Positions 22,500 to 33,542 of a stretch of DNA of 64,000 nt are shown here, piece after piece. The translations under genes were made by a program, and so were the position numbers. Within the stretch, counting starts at the first letter, position 1; each line of letters opens with the position of its first letter. The stretch covers positions 1 to 64,000 of the forward strand of contig JAFGLN010000014.1 in the NCBI GenBank assembly GCA_016928025.1, given 5' to 3'. This stretch comes from Deltaproteobacteria bacterium. Its GTDB lineage: Bacteria > Desulfobacterota > Syntrophia > Syntrophales > JAFGHS01. The notes under the pieces are model-generated. The model was not told the DNA's origin. It did not search any database and worked only from the letters and a program-made list of their open reading frames with translations.

Positions 22500-23279
22500 A
22501 TGCTGGAAATTCGTCATCTCCATTTCAAACACCCGGGCGCGGCGCCGGAAATCCTCCGGGGCGTTTCCTTCGGCGTCAAGACGGGACAGATGACCGCCCT
22601 GCTCGGTCCCAACGGCTCCGGCAAGACAACGCTGTTCAAGTGCGTTGCCGGCTTATGGCTCCATCAGGCAGGCGACATTTCATTCGACGGGCAGGACATC
22701 TCGTCCCTGTCGCCGGAAAAACGGGCCTGGGTCCTGGCCGTTGTCCCCCAGGAGCATGAGCCTCCTTTCCCCTACTCCGTATTCGACGCCGTGCTGATGG
22801 GCCGCGCCTCCCACGTGCCTCTTTTTAATTCGCCCGGCCGGCGCGATCGTGAGGTAGTACAACAGGCCCTGGAGGCCGTCGGCATCGGTCATTTGCACCA
22901 AAGGCCCTACACGAAAATCAGCGGCGGCGAGCGGCAGCTGGTCCTGGTCGCCCGCGCCCTGGCCCAGGAGGCGCCCCTGCTGTTGCTTGACGAACCGACG
23001 TCCCATCTGGATTTCAGAAACCAGATCGTGATTTTGCGCAAGGTGCGCGATACGATGCGGAAACAGGGTCTGACGGTGCTGATGACGCTTCACGACCCCA
23101 ACCTGGCCATGCAGTTTGCCGATGAGGTCGTCATGCTTCATGAAGGCAGGGAAATTGCGGCCGGTGCCCCGGCGGAGGTGTTGACGGCGGAAAATCTGCG
23201 GCGCATGTACGGCATCGACGTCAATCTGATTAACTATAACGGCTACAAGGTCATTTATCCGAGGGTTGAGCATGATTAA
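22500..23279 (+). CDS. ABC transporter ATPase (FecE/BtuD type)
   Basis: 259 residues with Walker A (GPNGSGKTTLFKCV), Q-loop (VVPQEHEPPFPY), signature (KISGGERQLVLVARAL), Walker B (LLLLDEPTSHLD) and switch His (MTLHDPNLAMQFADEV). It energises the FecCD-type permease for import into the cytoplasm. The start codon follows the permease stop by 3 bp, and the gene end overlaps the next ATPase gene by 8 bp, so translation is coupled along the operon. Confidence 0.93.
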   Translation: MLEIRHLHFKHPGAAPEILRGVSFGVKTGQMTALLGPNGSGKTTLFKCVAGLWLHQAGDISFDGQDISSLSPEKRAWVLAVVPQEHEPPFPYSVFDAVLMGRASHVPLFNSPGRRDREVVQQALEAVGIGHLHQRPYTKISGGERQLVLVARALAQEAPLLLLDEPTSHLDFRNQIVILRKVRDTMRKQGLTVLMTLHDPNLAMQFADEVVMLHEGREIAAGAPAEVLTAENLRRMYGIDVNLINYNGYKVIYPRVEHD

Positions 23280-24105
23280 GATTGATGCCGTCACCAAAAA
23301 ATACGGGACCATCACGGCCCTGGAGCACATCGACCTTTCCATCGGCAAAGGAGAAATCTTCGGCCTCCTGGGGCCGAACGGGGCGGGGAAAACCACCCTC
23401 ATCAAAATCCTCACGGCCCTGAGCCGCCCCGATTCGGGCACATGCGCCATTGACGGCATCGATGTGGCGGCCGAGCCGGACCGCATCAAACCGTATATCG
23501 GCGTGGCGCCCCAGGAGAACAATCTCGACCGGGAACTGACGGCCTATGAAAACCTCCTGATTTATGCCATGCTCCACCGTTGCACGGATCGGGAAACCAG
23601 GATCGCGGAAACCCTCAAACGGGTGGATCTCTGGGATCGAAAAGACTCCATCGTGGCGGGTTTTTCCGGAGGCATGCAACGGCGGCTGCTCCTGGCCAGA
23701 TCCCTGTTGACGGAACCGGCGATCCTTTTTCTCGATGAACCGTCCTTGGGTCTCGATCCCCAGATCAGACGGCAGCTGTGGGACATCATCCGAAAAACCC
23801 GGATCGACGGACGAACCGTCGTGATTACCACCCACTACATCGAGGAGGCCGAAGCCTTATGCAACCGCGTGGGTATTCTGGCCAAAGGCCGGCTCATCGC
23901 CCTCGATGCGCCGGACAACCTCAAGATGAATGTGGGCCGCTTTGTCGTTGAAAGGATCAATGAAGACGGAAAGCTGATTCAGCGTATCTGCCCGACCCGC
24001 GACGCCGCCCACGACATGGCCCGCGGCGAAAACAACGGCGTCACCGTCCGGAAGACCAATCTGGAAGATGTTTTTATTCAATTAACGGGGGAGCGACTCG
24101 AATGA
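23272..24105 (+). CDS. ABC-2 type transporter ATPase (DrrA/CcmA-like)
   Basis: 277 residues from the ATG at 23272 (MIKIDAVTKKYG); the ORF track includes an upstream TTG. Motifs: Walker A GPNGAGKTTLIKIL, Q-loop VAPQENNLDRELT, signature FSGGMQRRLLLARSLL, Walker B ILFLDEPSLGLDP, switch ITTHYIEEAEALC. The C-terminal extension is typical of DrrA-like ATPases that drive ABC-2 permeases, here the next gene (4-bp overlap). A second ABC system inside the uptake operon is unusual; it may export a metallophore, apo-tetrapyrrole or surplus metal complex. Confidence 0.92.
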   Translation: MIKIDAVTKKYGTITALEHIDLSIGKGEIFGLLGPNGAGKTTLIKILTALSRPDSGTCAIDGIDVAAEPDRIKPYIGVAPQENNLDRELTAYENLLIYAMLHRCTDRETRIAETLKRVDLWDRKDSIVAGFSGGMQRRLLLARSLLTEPAILFLDEPSLGLDPQIRRQLWDIIRKTRIDGRTVVITTHYIEEAEALCNRVGILAKGRLIALDAPDNLKMNVGRFVVERINEDGKLIQRICPTRDAAHDMARGENNGVTVRKTNLEDVFIQLTGERLE

Positions 24106-24848
24106 CGACCTTCGGCTGGTATCCCGTCTTTCTGAAGGAAATGCTCCTGTTTCGCCGGAAACTTTTGCGGATCGGTTATCTTTTTTCCGCCATGGTGGCG
24201 CCGTTCATCTATCTGATCGCCTTCGGCTTCGGCCTGGGCCGGAACGTCAGCATCAACGGCACCGATTATCTGAGCTTTCTCATTCCGGGCCTCGTGGCCA
24301 TGAGCTCCATGAACAATTCCTATACCTGGGTCTGCAATTCCCTGAACATGAGCCGGCTTTACTTCAAGACATTCCAGATCTTTGTCCAGGCCCCCATCAA
24401 ACCGGCATCCATCATGATGGGCGAGGTCCTGGCCGGCATGGTCAAGGGCCTGTTCGCCTCGTCGCTGATCATCATGGTAGGCTTTTTGTCCGTGGATGCA
24501 TTTACCCTGAGCCCCCTGTTTGTCGCCGCCCTGCTCCTCAATTGCTTTTTATTCGCCAACCTCGGCGTCATCATCGGGATGCGGACAAAATCCCACGAAG
24601 ACACGGCCACGTACAGTAATTTTTTCATCATGCCCATGGCGTTTTTCGGCGGCACGTTTTTTCCCGTAGACAGGCTGCCCCTGATCATCAAGTCGGCCGT
24701 CTATGTGCTGCCCCTGACCCATACGAGTATCCTGATCCGAAAAACCGTCTTCGACGGGGAGGCGATGCTTTCCCTGGCCCTGTTGATTTTATGCGCTACG
24801 GCGTTTTTTATTTACGGCTCCAAGCTGATCCGTCAATACAGCGAGTGA
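24102..24848 (+). CDS. ABC-2 type transporter permease
   Basis: 248 residues with six predicted membrane segments and the ABC-2 family feature SINGTDYLSFLIPGLVAMSS near the first extracytoplasmic loop, then SNFFIMPMAFFGGTFFPVDRLP toward the end. Starts within the stop of its ATPase gene (ATGA). It most resembles DrrB/NodJ-type exporters. CobN follows after 16 bp, so it belongs to the same transcription unit. Substrate unknown. Confidence 0.9.
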   Translation: MTTFGWYPVFLKEMLLFRRKLLRIGYLFSAMVAPFIYLIAFGFGLGRNVSINGTDYLSFLIPGLVAMSSMNNSYTWVCNSLNMSRLYFKTFQIFVQAPIKPASIMMGEVLAGMVKGLFASSLIIMVGFLSVDAFTLSPLFVAALLLNCFLFANLGVIIGMRTKSHEDTATYSNFFIMPMAFFGGTFFPVDRLPLIIKSAVYVLPLTHTSILIRKTVFDGEAMLSLALLILCATAFFIYGSKLIRQYSE

Positions 24849-24864
24849 CCGACAGGAGAGATTT

Positions 24865-27800
24865 ATGAACGTTTTTACCATTATGTGGTCCAGCTATCTG
24901 CCCCTGCTGAAAGAAGCGGCGGACCATCTCGCAATCGAGCTGACAGCCTATTCCAACAAACAGCTCAACGGCTTTCCCGACCTGCTGGGTGATGCCGTCC
25001 GCGCCATGAAGAAGGCGGATTTGATCCTCCTGTACCGGACGAACGACGCCTTCTGGGAGGAGCTTGATCCTGATCTGAACGCCGTCAAAACGGACAAACC
25101 GGTTGTCGTCATCGGCAGCGACCCGTCCTTCTGGCCCCTGTCTTCCGTCCGGCCCGAGATCTGTGCCCGGGCATATCAATACGTCCTGTTCAACGGCCGG
25201 GAAAACATGGATAACCTGCTTCGCTATCTGGTGCACAGCCTGTTTGACGAATCCGTCGGCTTTACCGAACCGCGGGACGTCCCCTGGCAGGGCATCTTTC
25301 ATCCGGCCCTGGACAGGGTTTTCCAGGCAACGGACGATTACCTTGATGCCTACAGGAGGCATCTGTCTTTTGAACCGGAAGCCCATGTCGGGATCCTCTA
25401 TTCGCGCTCCAGTTGGGTTACGGATAACCTGGCGGTGGAAAAAAATCTGATCGCAGCCCTGGAAAAGCGCCGGATCGCCGTTGTCCCTCTGTTTCTCTAT
25501 TCCCTCAAGGACGAAAACATCGGAAACTTAAGCGGCGTGGAGCTCATCGAGCAATTCCTGGTCAGAGACGAAAGGCCCCTCATCGACGGCATCGTAAAGC
25601 TGACCTCCTTTTTTCTGGAATCGGCCCGGGGAGGTCTGAAGGAATCGGACGCCTCTTCCGGGGCACTCCTGCTCAAAAGGCTCAATATCCCCCTGTTCAG
25701 TCCGATTATTTCCTATTACCAGGACACCGAGGCGTGGCTTGGCAACCCTCAGGGACTGGGCATGCAGGCGGCCTGGAGCCTGGCCATGCCGGAGTTCGAA
25801 GGCGTCATCGAACCCATGGTCATCGGGGCAACGGGCGGCCTGACCCAACCGGAAGAGGAGTCCTATGAACCGATCCGGGAGCGGATCGAAAGGCTGGCCG
25901 ACCGGATCGCCGGTTGGACCCGTCTGCGAAAAAAGCCGCCCCAAGAAAAGAAAGTCGCCTTCATCCTGCACAACAATCCCTGCGCCTCCGTCGAGGCCAC
26001 CGTGGGCGCCGGCGCCCACCTGGACACCCTGGAAAGCGTCGCGGACATCCTGAAGCGGATGAAAAAAGAGGGGTATCAGGTCCATCCGCCGGCGGACGGC
26101 AAGGCCCTGATTGAAGAGATCATGGCCAAAAAAGCCATCTCGGAATTCCGCTGGACGACGGCGGCGGAGATTGTCGACAAGGGCGGGACCCTCGATCTGG
26201 TGGAGACACAAAGATACCAAAAGTGGTTTGACGAGCTGCCGGAGCCCACGCGCCGCCGTATGACGGACGTCTGGGGCTCACCGCCGGGGGAAGAAATAGA
26301 CGGTGTGCCTGCAGCCATGGTTCATGAGGGAAAGATCATGGTGACGGGCGTCGATTACGGAAACGCCGTGGTCTGTGTTCAGCCCAAGCGGGGTTGTGCC
26401 GGCGCCCGGTGCGACGGCCAGGTCTGTAAGATCCTCCATGACCCTGATGTGCCTCCGCCCCACCAGTACGTCGCAACGTACAAGTGGCTCAGCCGGGAAT
26501 ACGGCGCCGACGTCATCGTCCATTGCGGCACCCACGGCAACCTCGAATTCCTGCCGGGCAAGGCATCGGGCCTGTCCGCCGGCTGCTTCCCGGACATCGG
26601 TATCGACCGGATGCCCCATCTGTATATCTATAACGCCGACAACCCGCCGGAGGGGACAATCGCCAAAAGAAGGGCCAACGCCGTTCTGATCGATCACATG
26701 CAGACGGTCATGGTCAAAGGGGAGCTGTACGGCGATCTGGATGAACTGGATCGGCTCCTCGAAGAATACGAGCGCTTCGCCGACGTGGAACCGGCAAAGG
26801 CACACACCATTTCCCACCTGATCCTGGAAAAGAGCAAGGGACTTAGGCTTTTGGACGGTAAGGAAGACGCCGCCCACGATCATTTCCACGAAACGGTTCG
26901 GGAGATCCACGAGAAACTGTCGCTCCTGAAAAAAACCTACATTCCGAAAGGGATGCACATCTTCGGACGCCTGCCGGAGGGTGAAAAACTGGGCGATTTC
27001 CTCTACGCCGTCGCCCGCTATGAAAATACGCCGGATTCCCTGCGGGGCGTCATAAATACCCTCATGGACCCGAAGCCGACCCTGACGGAAGAGGAACGGG
27101 AGGAAAGAGTCGAAGACATGGCCCGGGCGGCCTGCCGGGATTATTGCCTGAACGGGACGGCCCTGGAAATAATCCTCGACGAACGGCCGGCCTTGACGGA
27201 CGAGATACGGCCCGCTGTCCGGCTGGTAGAACGGAAGCTCCGGGCAATCCTGGACAACGTCCTGGCCTCCGACGAAACGGCGGCCCTGCTGAACGGATTC
27301 AACGGGGGATTCATTGCGCCCGGTCCGTCGGGCATTATCACCCGGGGCCGGAGCGACATCCTGCCCACGGGGCGGAACTTCTATTCCCTCGATCCCCAGC
27401 GGATCCCGTCGCCGGCGGCCTGGGAAATCGGCAAGATCCTGGCGGAAAAAACCATCGACAAATACATCCGGGACAAGGGACGCCTTCCGGAAAATATCGC
27501 GTTCTACTGGCAGTGTACGGACATCATGTGGGCCGACGGAGAATGTCTGGCCCAGATGATGTATCTGTTGGGCGCCAAACCCGTCCGGCAAAACAACGGC
27601 CGGGTCGGCGGCTTCGAGATCATCCCCCTGGAGGAACTCGGCCGGCCGCGGATCGATGTGACGGTCCGGGTATCCGGCATCACCCGGGACAACTTCCCCG
27701 GCGCCATCGGGCTGCTGGATGATGTCGTTTCGGCCTGCGCCGGTCTCGACGAGCCGGACGATATGAATTACGTGCGAAAACACTGCCTGGAGAAGCTGAA

Positions 27801-28659
27801 CGGCCATCCGCATCCGACAAAAGAAGATTTTCGAAAAGCCACCTACCGGATCTTTTGCAGTATGCCCGGCACCTATCAGGCGGGCACCCAGTTGGCCGTC
27901 TATGCCTCCGCCTGGCAGACGGACCAGGACCTGGCCGATGTATTCCTGTACTGGAACGGCTATGCTTACGGCAAAGACACCTTCGGTGAGGCGGCCCACC
28001 AGGGATTGCAAAGCTCCCTGGCAACGGTGGACGTTACCTTCAACAAAACCGTGACGGACGAATGCGATCTCACCGGCTGCTGCTGCCACTTCGGCGCCCA
28101 CGGCGGCATGATCAACGCCGCCAAGGTCGTCTCCGGAAAGGCGATCCAAAATTATTACGGCGACACCCGGGAATCGGACAAGGTTGCCGTCCGCACCCTC
28201 AGCGAAGAGATTCGGCGTATCGCACGGACAAAAATATTGAATCCCCAATGGATTGACGGGATGAAGGAGCACGGCTATAAGGGGGCGGGGGAGATCAGCA
28301 AGCGCGTGGGCCGTCTGTACGGTTGGCAGGCAACGGCAAAGGCCGTGGATGAGTCGGTGTTTGACGACGTCACGCGGACTTTTATGATGAACGAAGCCAA
28401 CAGGAAATTTTTCGAAGAGAACAATCCCTGGGCGTTGGAAGAAATGGCCCGCCGGCTCGTGGAAGCGGCGGAACGGGGTTTGTGGACCCCCGCACCCGAT
28501 TGCGCCGAAGCCCTGAAAAACGTTTATGTGGAAATCGAAGGCTGGATGGAAGAAAAAATGGGCGACATCAAAGGGGATTTTCAGGGCGGCAGCATCGATA
28601 TCACGACGAAGGAAGACGTCGCCCAATGGAAGAAAAAAATGGAGGAGATACTGGGATGA
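24865..28659 (+). CDS. cobN: CobN-family large chelatase subunit
   Basis: 1264 residues, full length for the CobN/BchH family. The conserved core includes [76 protein letters not shown] and [21 protein letters not shown]. In aerobic B12 synthesis CobN with CobS/CobT inserts cobalt into hydrogenobyrinate diamide; in anaerobes CobN homologues pair with ChlI/ChlD-type ATPases, as here. Good ribosome site (caggag). Genes beside it are metal-complex importers and, downstream, nikR and lar genes, so the metal could be nickel rather than cobalt. The symbol reflects the family, not a proven substrate. Confidence 0.9.
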   Translation: MNVFTIMWSSYLPLLKEAADHLAIELTAYSNKQLNGFPDLLGDAVRAMKKADLILLYRTNDAFWEELDPDLNAVKTDKPVVVIGSDPSFWPLSSVRPEICARAYQYVLFNGRENMDNLLRYLVHSLFDESVGFTEPRDVPWQGIFHPALDRVFQATDDYLDAYRRHLSFEPEAHVGILYSRSSWVTDNLAVEKNLIAALEKRRIAVVPLFLYSLKDENIGNLSGVELIEQFLVRDERPLIDGIVKLTSFFLESARGGLKESDASSGALLLKRLNIPLFSPIISYYQDTEAWLGNPQGLGMQAAWSLAMPEFEGVIEPMVIGATGGLTQPEEESYEPIRERIERLADRIAGWTRLRKKPPQEKKVAFILHNNPCASVEATVGAGAHLDTLESVADILKRMKKEGYQVHPPADGKALIEEIMAKKAISEFRWTTAAEIVDKGGTLDLVETQRYQKWFDELPEPTRRRMTDVWGSPPGEEIDGVPAAMVHEGKIMVTGVDYGNAVVCVQPKRGCAGARCDGQVCKILHDPDVPPPHQYVATYKWLSREYGADVIVHCGTHGNLEFLPGKASGLSAGCFPDIGIDRMPHLYIYNADNPPEGTIAKRRANAVLIDHMQTVMVKGELYGDLDELDRLLEEYERFADVEPAKAHTISHLILEKSKGLRLLDGKEDAAHDHFHETVREIHEKLSLLKKTYIPKGMHIFGRLPEGEKLGDFLYAVARYENTPDSLRGVINTLMDPKPTLTEEEREERVEDMARAACRDYCLNGTALEIILDERPALTDEIRPAVRLVERKLRAILDNVLASDETAALLNGFNGGFIAPGPSGIITRGRSDILPTGRNFYSLDPQRIPSPAAWEIGKILAEKTIDKYIRDKGRLPENIAFYWQCTDIMWADGECLAQMMYLLGAKPVRQNNGRVGGFEIIPLEELGRPRIDVTVRVSGITRDNFPGAIGLLDDVVSACAGLDEPDDMNYVRKHCLEKLNGHPHPTKEDFRKATYRIFCSMPGTYQAGTQLAVYASAWQTDQDLADVFLYWNGYAYGKDTFGEAAHQGLQSSLATVDVTFNKTVTDECDLTGCCCHFGAHGGMINAAKVVSGKAIQNYYGDTRESDKVAVRTLSEEIRRIARTKILNPQWIDGMKEHGYKGAGEISKRVGRLYGWQATAKAVDESVFDDVTRTFMMNEANRKFFEENNPWALEEMARRLVEAAERGLWTPAPDCAEALKNVYVEIEGWMEEKMGDIKGDFQGGSIDITTKEDVAQWKKKMEEILG

Positions 28660-29672
28660 TTTTTCCGTTTACGGCCATTGTCGGTCAGGAAGATATGAAG
28701 ACGGGACTGATATTGAACGTCATCGACCCGTCCATCGGCGGTCTTTTGATAATGGGCGAAAAGGGGACGGCCAAGAGCACGGCGGTCCGGGCACTGGCCG
28801 AACTCCTGCCGGAGACGGTCGCCGTCAAAGGCTGTCCGTTCAACTGCGACCCGGACGGGATGCTGTGCAGCGGATGTGCGGAAACCCTGGCCGGCGACGG
28901 TCATCTGCACCATGACTCCAAGAAGATGCGGGTGATCGAACTGCCCCTGGGCATCACGGAAGACCGTCTGGTCGGCACCCTGGACATTGAACACGCCATC
29001 AAGAAAGGGGAGAAGCGGTTCGAGCCGGGCATTCTGGCCGATGCCAACCGGAATTTTCTGTATGTGGATGAGGTCAACCTGCTGGACGACCATATTGTCG
29101 ATCTCCTGCTCGATTCGGCGGCCATGGGCGTCAACACGGTGGAGCGCGAAGGGGTGTCTTTCACCCATCCCGCGAAATTCATTCTCGCGGGCACCATGAA
29201 CCCGGAGGAGGGCGACCTGCGTCCCCAGCTCCTCGACCGTTTCGGCCTGTGCGTCCAGGTCATGTCTCTGGCCGATAAGGCCCTGCGGATGGAGATCCTG
29301 CGGCGAAAGGCCGCCTTTGACGCCGATCCGGCCGCTTTCAGCGCCCGGTGGGATCAGGAGCAAAAAACCCTTGCCGACAGGATCATCGGGGCAAAGGACC
29401 GGCTCAACGCCATTCCGGTGACCGATGATGTCCTGGAAAAGATCGTCGGCATAACGTCGGTGCTGCACCTGGACGGACACCGGGCGGACATTGTGATCAT
29501 GAAGGCCGCCCGGGTTCTGGCCGCTTTCCGGGGCAAAGAGACCATCGATGGAGCCGATATCAAAGACGCGGCCGGACTGGCCTTAAGGCACCGGATGAAG
29601 CGTCTGCCCTTTGAGGAAATCGGCAGGGAAGACGAAAAACTGACGGCAGCTCTTGCAGGATTACAGCCATGA
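28656..29672 (+). CDS. AAA+ chelatase motor subunit (ChlI/BchI-like)
   Basis: 338 residues from the ATG at 28656, which overlaps the cobN stop (ATGA) and follows ggaggag; the track start at 28482 lies inside cobN. It has Walker [15 protein letters not shown], a cysteine cluster ([18 protein letters not shown]) often seen in CobN-linked ChlI proteins, Walker [21 protein letters not shown], and [21 protein letters not shown]. It forms the ATP-driven hexameric ring that powers chelation by CobN with the ChlD-like partner encoded next. Confidence 0.93.
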   Translation: MIFPFTAIVGQEDMKTGLILNVIDPSIGGLLIMGEKGTAKSTAVRALAELLPETVAVKGCPFNCDPDGMLCSGCAETLAGDGHLHHDSKKMRVIELPLGITEDRLVGTLDIEHAIKKGEKRFEPGILADANRNFLYVDEVNLLDDHIVDLLLDSAAMGVNTVEREGVSFTHPAKFILAGTMNPEEGDLRPQLLDRFGLCVQVMSLADKALRMEILRRKAAFDADPAAFSARWDQEQKTLADRIIGAKDRLNAIPVTDDVLEKIVGITSVLHLDGHRADIVIMKAARVLAAFRGKETIDGADIKDAAGLALRHRMKRLPFEEIGREDEKLTAALAGLQP

Positions 29673-31570
29673 CCTTTCATGATTTCATCGGACACGAAGA
29701 CGCCAAACGGGCCCTGATCTTAAATGCCATCGACCCCCGATGCGGCGGCGTCCTGTTTATCGGCGAAAAAGGCTGCGGAAAGTCGACGCTGGCCAGGCTT
29801 TATCGCCGGCTGTTGCCCGAAGAGACGCCCTTTGTGAACCTCCCCTTGAATATCACACAGGATGCCCTGCTGGGGGCCGTCGATATGGAGGCCACATTAA
29901 GAGCGGGGCGCAAGGTGCTCCAGCGGAGTCTTTTAAAACGGGCGGACGGGGGCATCCTCTATATCGACGACGTCAATCTGCTGGCGCCGGAGATCATGGC
30001 CCTCGTCCGGGAAGGTCAGCATCCCCCAAAGGCGGCGGAGATCGAAGAAGATTTGGCCGCGAACGGTTGCCCGGAATTCATTCTTCTGGGCAGCATGAAT
30101 CCCGAAGAAGGCCCCTTGTCGCCCCATGTCCTCGATCGCTTCGGCATGTGCGTCCTGTGGGAGGGCCTCAAAGATGCGGAACAAAAAATGGCCGTCATGA
30201 AAAGGGCGCTGTCCGGCGCCGATGCAGCATCCGTTGCGCATCGATCGACAAAAGGCCGTCAGGCGGATCTTCCGTCACCCGACGAGAAACTGAAAACGGA
30301 AATCCGGGAATCCCGGCAAGTGCTGAACCATGTCTTTGTTCCCCCGGAGATTTATGATTATCTTGCACAGCTGTGCGTCGAAAACGACGTCGGCAGCCAT
30401 CGGGGCGATCTTTTTCTGTTCGCCGCCGCCCGTGCCTACGCCGCCTTCCGCCGGGATAAGGCCGTGACGAAGGAGCATTGCGATACGGTCTTGCCACTGG
30501 TCCTTTTACACCGGAAAAAAATATTGCAGGAGATGGAGGAACAACACCGGCAGGCTGATGCTCATCGGGAAGACCCGGAGAAGGGAAAAGAAGAACCGGA
30601 AAAGGAGCAGCCCCGGGACGCGGAATCGTCTGCGGAAAAATCCGACGCCCCTGAAGACAAAACCCCTGAAAAACCGGACGATTCGCATGAAACAAAGCGC
30701 GAATCCCGTGATGCGGAAGAAACCTTCGCCGTCGGCGAGGCCTTCAAGGTCCGGCGCCTGTTTTTCCGCAAAGACCGGATGAACCGCGATCTGTCGGGGC
30801 GAAGGACAAAGACCGGCTCCCGAACCCACCGGGGCCGCCATATCAAAAACATCCTCAGGGAAAACGGCGACATCGCCATCGATGCCACCATCCGGGCGGC
30901 CGCCCCGTTTCAGACGGTCCGCGGACGGACGGACCTGATGCTGATCCGCCGGGAGGATTTCCGGTTCAAACAGCGGGAAAGAAAGATGGGGCATTTCGTT
31001 GTCTTTGTCGTGGACGGATCGGGGTCCATGGGGGCCAAGCGGCGGATGGTGGAGACCAAAGGCGCTATTATGTCCCTCCTGATCGACTGCTATCAGAAAA
31101 GGGATTCGGTGTCCATGATCGTCTTCCGGAAGGACAAGGCCGAAGTGGTCTTGCAGCCGACGTCCAGTGTGCAGGCGGCGGCAAAACGGCTGAGCGACAT
31201 CCCCGTCGGCGGCAAGACGCCTTTGACCGCCGGCCTGGTCGAAGCCTTCAAGCTGATCAAACGCATCCGGATGAAGTCTTTCGAGATGCGATGCCTCGTG
31301 GTCCTCATTACGGACGGCCGGGCCAACCACAGTCTCTCCAGAGCACCCGTTCGCGAGGAAATCCCCAAAGCCGCCAGGCTGCTCGGCACATTACCGTTTT
31401 GCGATTTCGTCGTTGTCGACACGGAAGACAAGGGCCGTTTTATTAAAACCGATCTCGCCCGGGATGTCGCAACTTTTCTGGGAGCCGATTACTTCCTGAT
31501 CGAGACATTAAAAACGGATCATCTGACGGGAATCGTTCAAACAAAAAAAGCGGCCTTTCTTCAAAGCTAA
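29669..31570 (+). CDS. ChlD/BchD-like chelatase subunit (AAA + VWA)
   Basis: 633 residues. N-terminal AAA domain (1-~290) with an apparently intact Walker A ([14 protein letters not shown]) and Walker B-like [10 protein letters not shown]; an acidic, Pro/Glu/Lys-rich linker (~295-360; [14 protein letters not shown]); and a C-terminal VWA domain (~440-633) with the MIDAS motif [14 protein letters not shown] and [13 protein letters not shown]. It bridges the ChlI ring and CobN. Starts within the ChlI stop codon (4-bp overlap), completing a tightly coupled cobN-chlI-chlD set. In many ChlD proteins the Walker A is degenerate; here it is kept, so it may bind ATP. Confidence 0.92.
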   Translation: MTFHDFIGHEDAKRALILNAIDPRCGGVLFIGEKGCGKSTLARLYRRLLPEETPFVNLPLNITQDALLGAVDMEATLRAGRKVLQRSLLKRADGGILYIDDVNLLAPEIMALVREGQHPPKAAEIEEDLAANGCPEFILLGSMNPEEGPLSPHVLDRFGMCVLWEGLKDAEQKMAVMKRALSGADAASVAHRSTKGRQADLPSPDEKLKTEIRESRQVLNHVFVPPEIYDYLAQLCVENDVGSHRGDLFLFAAARAYAAFRRDKAVTKEHCDTVLPLVLLHRKKILQEMEEQHRQADAHREDPEKGKEEPEKEQPRDAESSAEKSDAPEDKTPEKPDDSHETKRESRDAEETFAVGEAFKVRRLFFRKDRMNRDLSGRRTKTGSRTHRGRHIKNILRENGDIAIDATIRAAAPFQTVRGRTDLMLIRREDFRFKQRERKMGHFVVFVVDGSGSMGAKRRMVETKGAIMSLLIDCYQKRDSVSMIVFRKDKAEVVLQPTSSVQAAAKRLSDIPVGGKTPLTAGLVEAFKLIKRIRMKSFEMRCLVVLITDGRANHSLSRAPVREEIPKAARLLGTLPFCDFVVVDTEDKGRFIKTDLARDVATFLGADYFLIETLKTDHLTGIVQTKKAAFLQS

Positions 31571-31778
31571 TGACATTTCCGGCTGTTTCATCGACCATTG
31601 GCCTCAATAACCCCTTTTATCGGATTAAATCCGGACCACGTCGTTAATGGCGATATCTTGTCCGGAAATTCATCCACCCCCGGCGCAAAAATGGCTTGTT
31701 GTCTCTTCCACCTGTTGCGTTCTCCAATGTCGAGGACGGTTTTTACATTTAAAAAAACAAAGAAAAATCATTAAGCAC
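31571..31778. other. Gap between the chelatase operon and nikR
   Basis: About 210 bases without a gene. It contains a short palindrome CGGATT-A-AATCCG (31621-31633), 50 bp after chlD, that may slow transcription. No copy of the AACATATTAA repeat seen upstream of tonB is found. Confidence 0.4.
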
Positions 31779-31807
31779 TTGACCGTCGGCAGGGGAATCA
31801 ATATGAT
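31779..31807 (+). promoter_or_regulatory. nikR promoter
   Basis: TTGACC (31779-31784), 17-bp spacer, TATGAT (31802-31807); 52 bp before the nikR start codon, which has the ribosome site aggagg. It suggests nikR-larC-larB can be transcribed separately from the chelatase operon. Confidence 0.55.
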
Positions 31808-31859
31808 TTAAAATCTAATTAGTCACTTATAAGACCTTTTAAAAACAGGAGGCTTTGCC

Positions 31860-32279
31860 ATGTCGGATTTAATCAGGTTCGGGGTATCGCTGGAAAAGGA
31901 TCTGCTGGAAAAGTTTGATGCCTTAATCGGCGAAAAAAGATATACCAACCGTTCCGAAGCCATCAGAGATTTGATCAGAGATGCCCTGGTCAAAAAAGAA
32001 TGGCAGGAAAACCGGGACGTAACCGGCGCCATTACCCTGGTTTACGATCATCACCGGCGGGGATTGATCAGCCGTTTGACGGACATTCAACATGACTGCC
32101 ACCACAGCATTTTGTCGACTCAGCACATCCATATCGATCATGATCATTGTTTCGAGATTATTGTGTTCAGAGGGCAGGCCATCGACATGGAAGCCCTATA
32201 CAGCCGTTTAAAATCCACCAAAGGCGTCGAGCATGCCGGTTTATCCATGACGGCGGTGATTGACAAAACGTCCACGTAG
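31860..32279 (+). CDS. nikR: Nickel-responsive regulator NikR
   Basis: 139 residues: N-terminal ribbon-helix-helix (LIRFGVSLEKDLLEKFDALI, TNRSEAIRDLIRDAL) and C-terminal ACT-like metal domain. His78, His89, His91 and Cys97 have exactly the spacing of the high-affinity Ni ligands of E. coli NikR (His76, His87, His89, Cys95). It is therefore very likely a genuine nickel sensor. The extra His81, His82, His94 and His96 nearby may matter for affinity. It heads a short run with larC (9 bp downstream) and larB. Likely targets include this run and, by the inverted repeat upstream of tonB, the metal uptake/chelatase operon. Confidence 0.96.
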   Translation: MSDLIRFGVSLEKDLLEKFDALIGEKRYTNRSEAIRDLIRDALVKKEWQENRDVTGAITLVYDHHRRGLISRLTDIQHDCHHSILSTQHIHIDHDHCFEIIVFRGQAIDMEALYSRLKSTKGVEHAGLSMTAVIDKTST

Positions 32280-32288
32280 GAAACGGAT

Positions 32289-33494
32289 ATGAAAATTTTA
32301 TACTACGATTGTTTTGCCGGAATCAGCGGCGATATGAACCTTGCGGCCTTGATTGATTTGGGTGTCGACCAAACGTATCTCATCGGTGAACTGAAAAAGC
32401 TGTCTGTCAATCTCTATGAAATCAGAATCAGCAGGGATCAAAGAAAAGGCATTACAGGCACAAAGGTAGACGTCATCGTCGCTTCGGAAGACGGTCATGG
32501 AGACGGGCAGCATAAACATCATCACGACCATTTCCGAACACTCAAAAACATAAAACAAATCATTGGGAAAAGCACCTTATCCGAAAATGTAAAGGGCCTC
32601 AGCCTGGATATCTTCACGAGACTAGCCCAGACAGAAGCCAAAATTCACGGGTCCGCCGTTGATGACGTCCATTTCCACGAGGTCGGCGCCGTCGATTCTA
32701 TTGTCGATATCGTGGGAGCGTCGATTTGTCTCGATTATCTCAATGTCGATAAAATATTTTGTTCTCCCGTCCAGGTAGGTGGTGGATTCGTGACCTGCGC
32801 CCATGGCACGTTTCCTGTCCCCGCACCGGCAACGGCGGAGTTGCTCAAAGGCATTCCCATGAGATCAGGCCTTGTACCTTTTGAAACCACAACACCAACA
32901 GGCGCTGCAATCCTGTCTGCGACAGTTTCCGCCTTTACAGAAAACATCCGGTTTATTGCGAAGAAAATAGGGTACGGCATTGGCCACCGGGATACGGACA
33001 TTCCCAATGTCCTGCGGGTCTATCTCGGAGAAACGGACGAAGAAAAGCCTGCAGTGGATGTTGAAACGGGGGAAGCCCTGCTTCTGGAATGCAATATCGA
33101 CGACATGAACCCGGAGCTTTATGAAGATGTTATCGAGCAGCTCTTCAAAAGCGGTGCCCAGGATGTCTTTCTTACCGCCATTATCATGAAAAAATCACGG
33201 CCGGCCGTGAAAATCAGCGTCCTTTGCAACGAGGAAACCAGGCAGGCCATCGAAAACATTCTTCTGCTTCAGACATCGACTCTGGGGCTCCGAACTTTCC
33301 GGGCTTCCAAAACCATGCTGAAAAGAGCGTTCTCGAAAAAATCAACGAAATACGGCCAGATTACCTTTAAAGACGCCTATTACGGAGGCAAAAAAATTAA
33401 ATCCAAGCCGGAATACGAAGACGTAAAAAAACTGGCAAAAAAAACGGGAGTCAGTATCCAGGAAATTTATGAAAGCCTGAAGTCCGAAAATTGA
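32289..33494 (+). CDS. larC: Nickel-pincer cofactor nickel insertase LarC
   Basis: 401 residues, starting MKILYYDCFAGISGDMNLAA as in LarC (former DUF111). A His-rich insert (HGDGQHKHHHDH, about residue 65-78) is a plausible nickel-handling segment. The C-terminal part has LLECNIDDMNPELYEDVIEQ and the MKKSRPAVKISVLC metal/CTP-region motif. LarC inserts Ni into the pyridinium-dithiocarboxylate precursor made by LarB and LarE, using CTP. In Lactobacillus plantarum the protein is made by ribosomal frameshift from larC1/larC2; here it is one uninterrupted frame. It is 9 bp after nikR and 48 bp before larB. Confidence 0.95.
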   Translation: MKILYYDCFAGISGDMNLAALIDLGVDQTYLIGELKKLSVNLYEIRISRDQRKGITGTKVDVIVASEDGHGDGQHKHHHDHFRTLKNIKQIIGKSTLSENVKGLSLDIFTRLAQTEAKIHGSAVDDVHFHEVGAVDSIVDIVGASICLDYLNVDKIFCSPVQVGGGFVTCAHGTFPVPAPATAELLKGIPMRSGLVPFETTTPTGAAILSATVSAFTENIRFIAKKIGYGIGHRDTDIPNVLRVYLGETDEEKPAVDVETGEALLLECNIDDMNPELYEDVIEQLFKSGAQDVFLTAIIMKKSRPAVKISVLCNEETRQAIENILLLQTSTLGLRTFRASKTMLKRAFSKKSTKYGQITFKDAYYGGKKIKSKPEYEDVKKLAKKTGVSIQEIYESLKSEN

Positions 33495-33542
33495 TCATTT
33501 CATGTATTTGGCAAGTGCAGAAAAGACAGAAAGGTTGCCTGA

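Noticed and set aside
21594-22532. 312-residue minus-strand ORF rich in Asp/Gly/Arg
   Set aside because: Antisense of the FecCD permease; composition is typical of a GC-rich shadow frame.
26278-28626. 782-residue minus-strand ORF
   Set aside because: It is the antisense shadow of cobN, whose plus frame has strong family motifs and a ribosome site; the antisense translation shows no domain.
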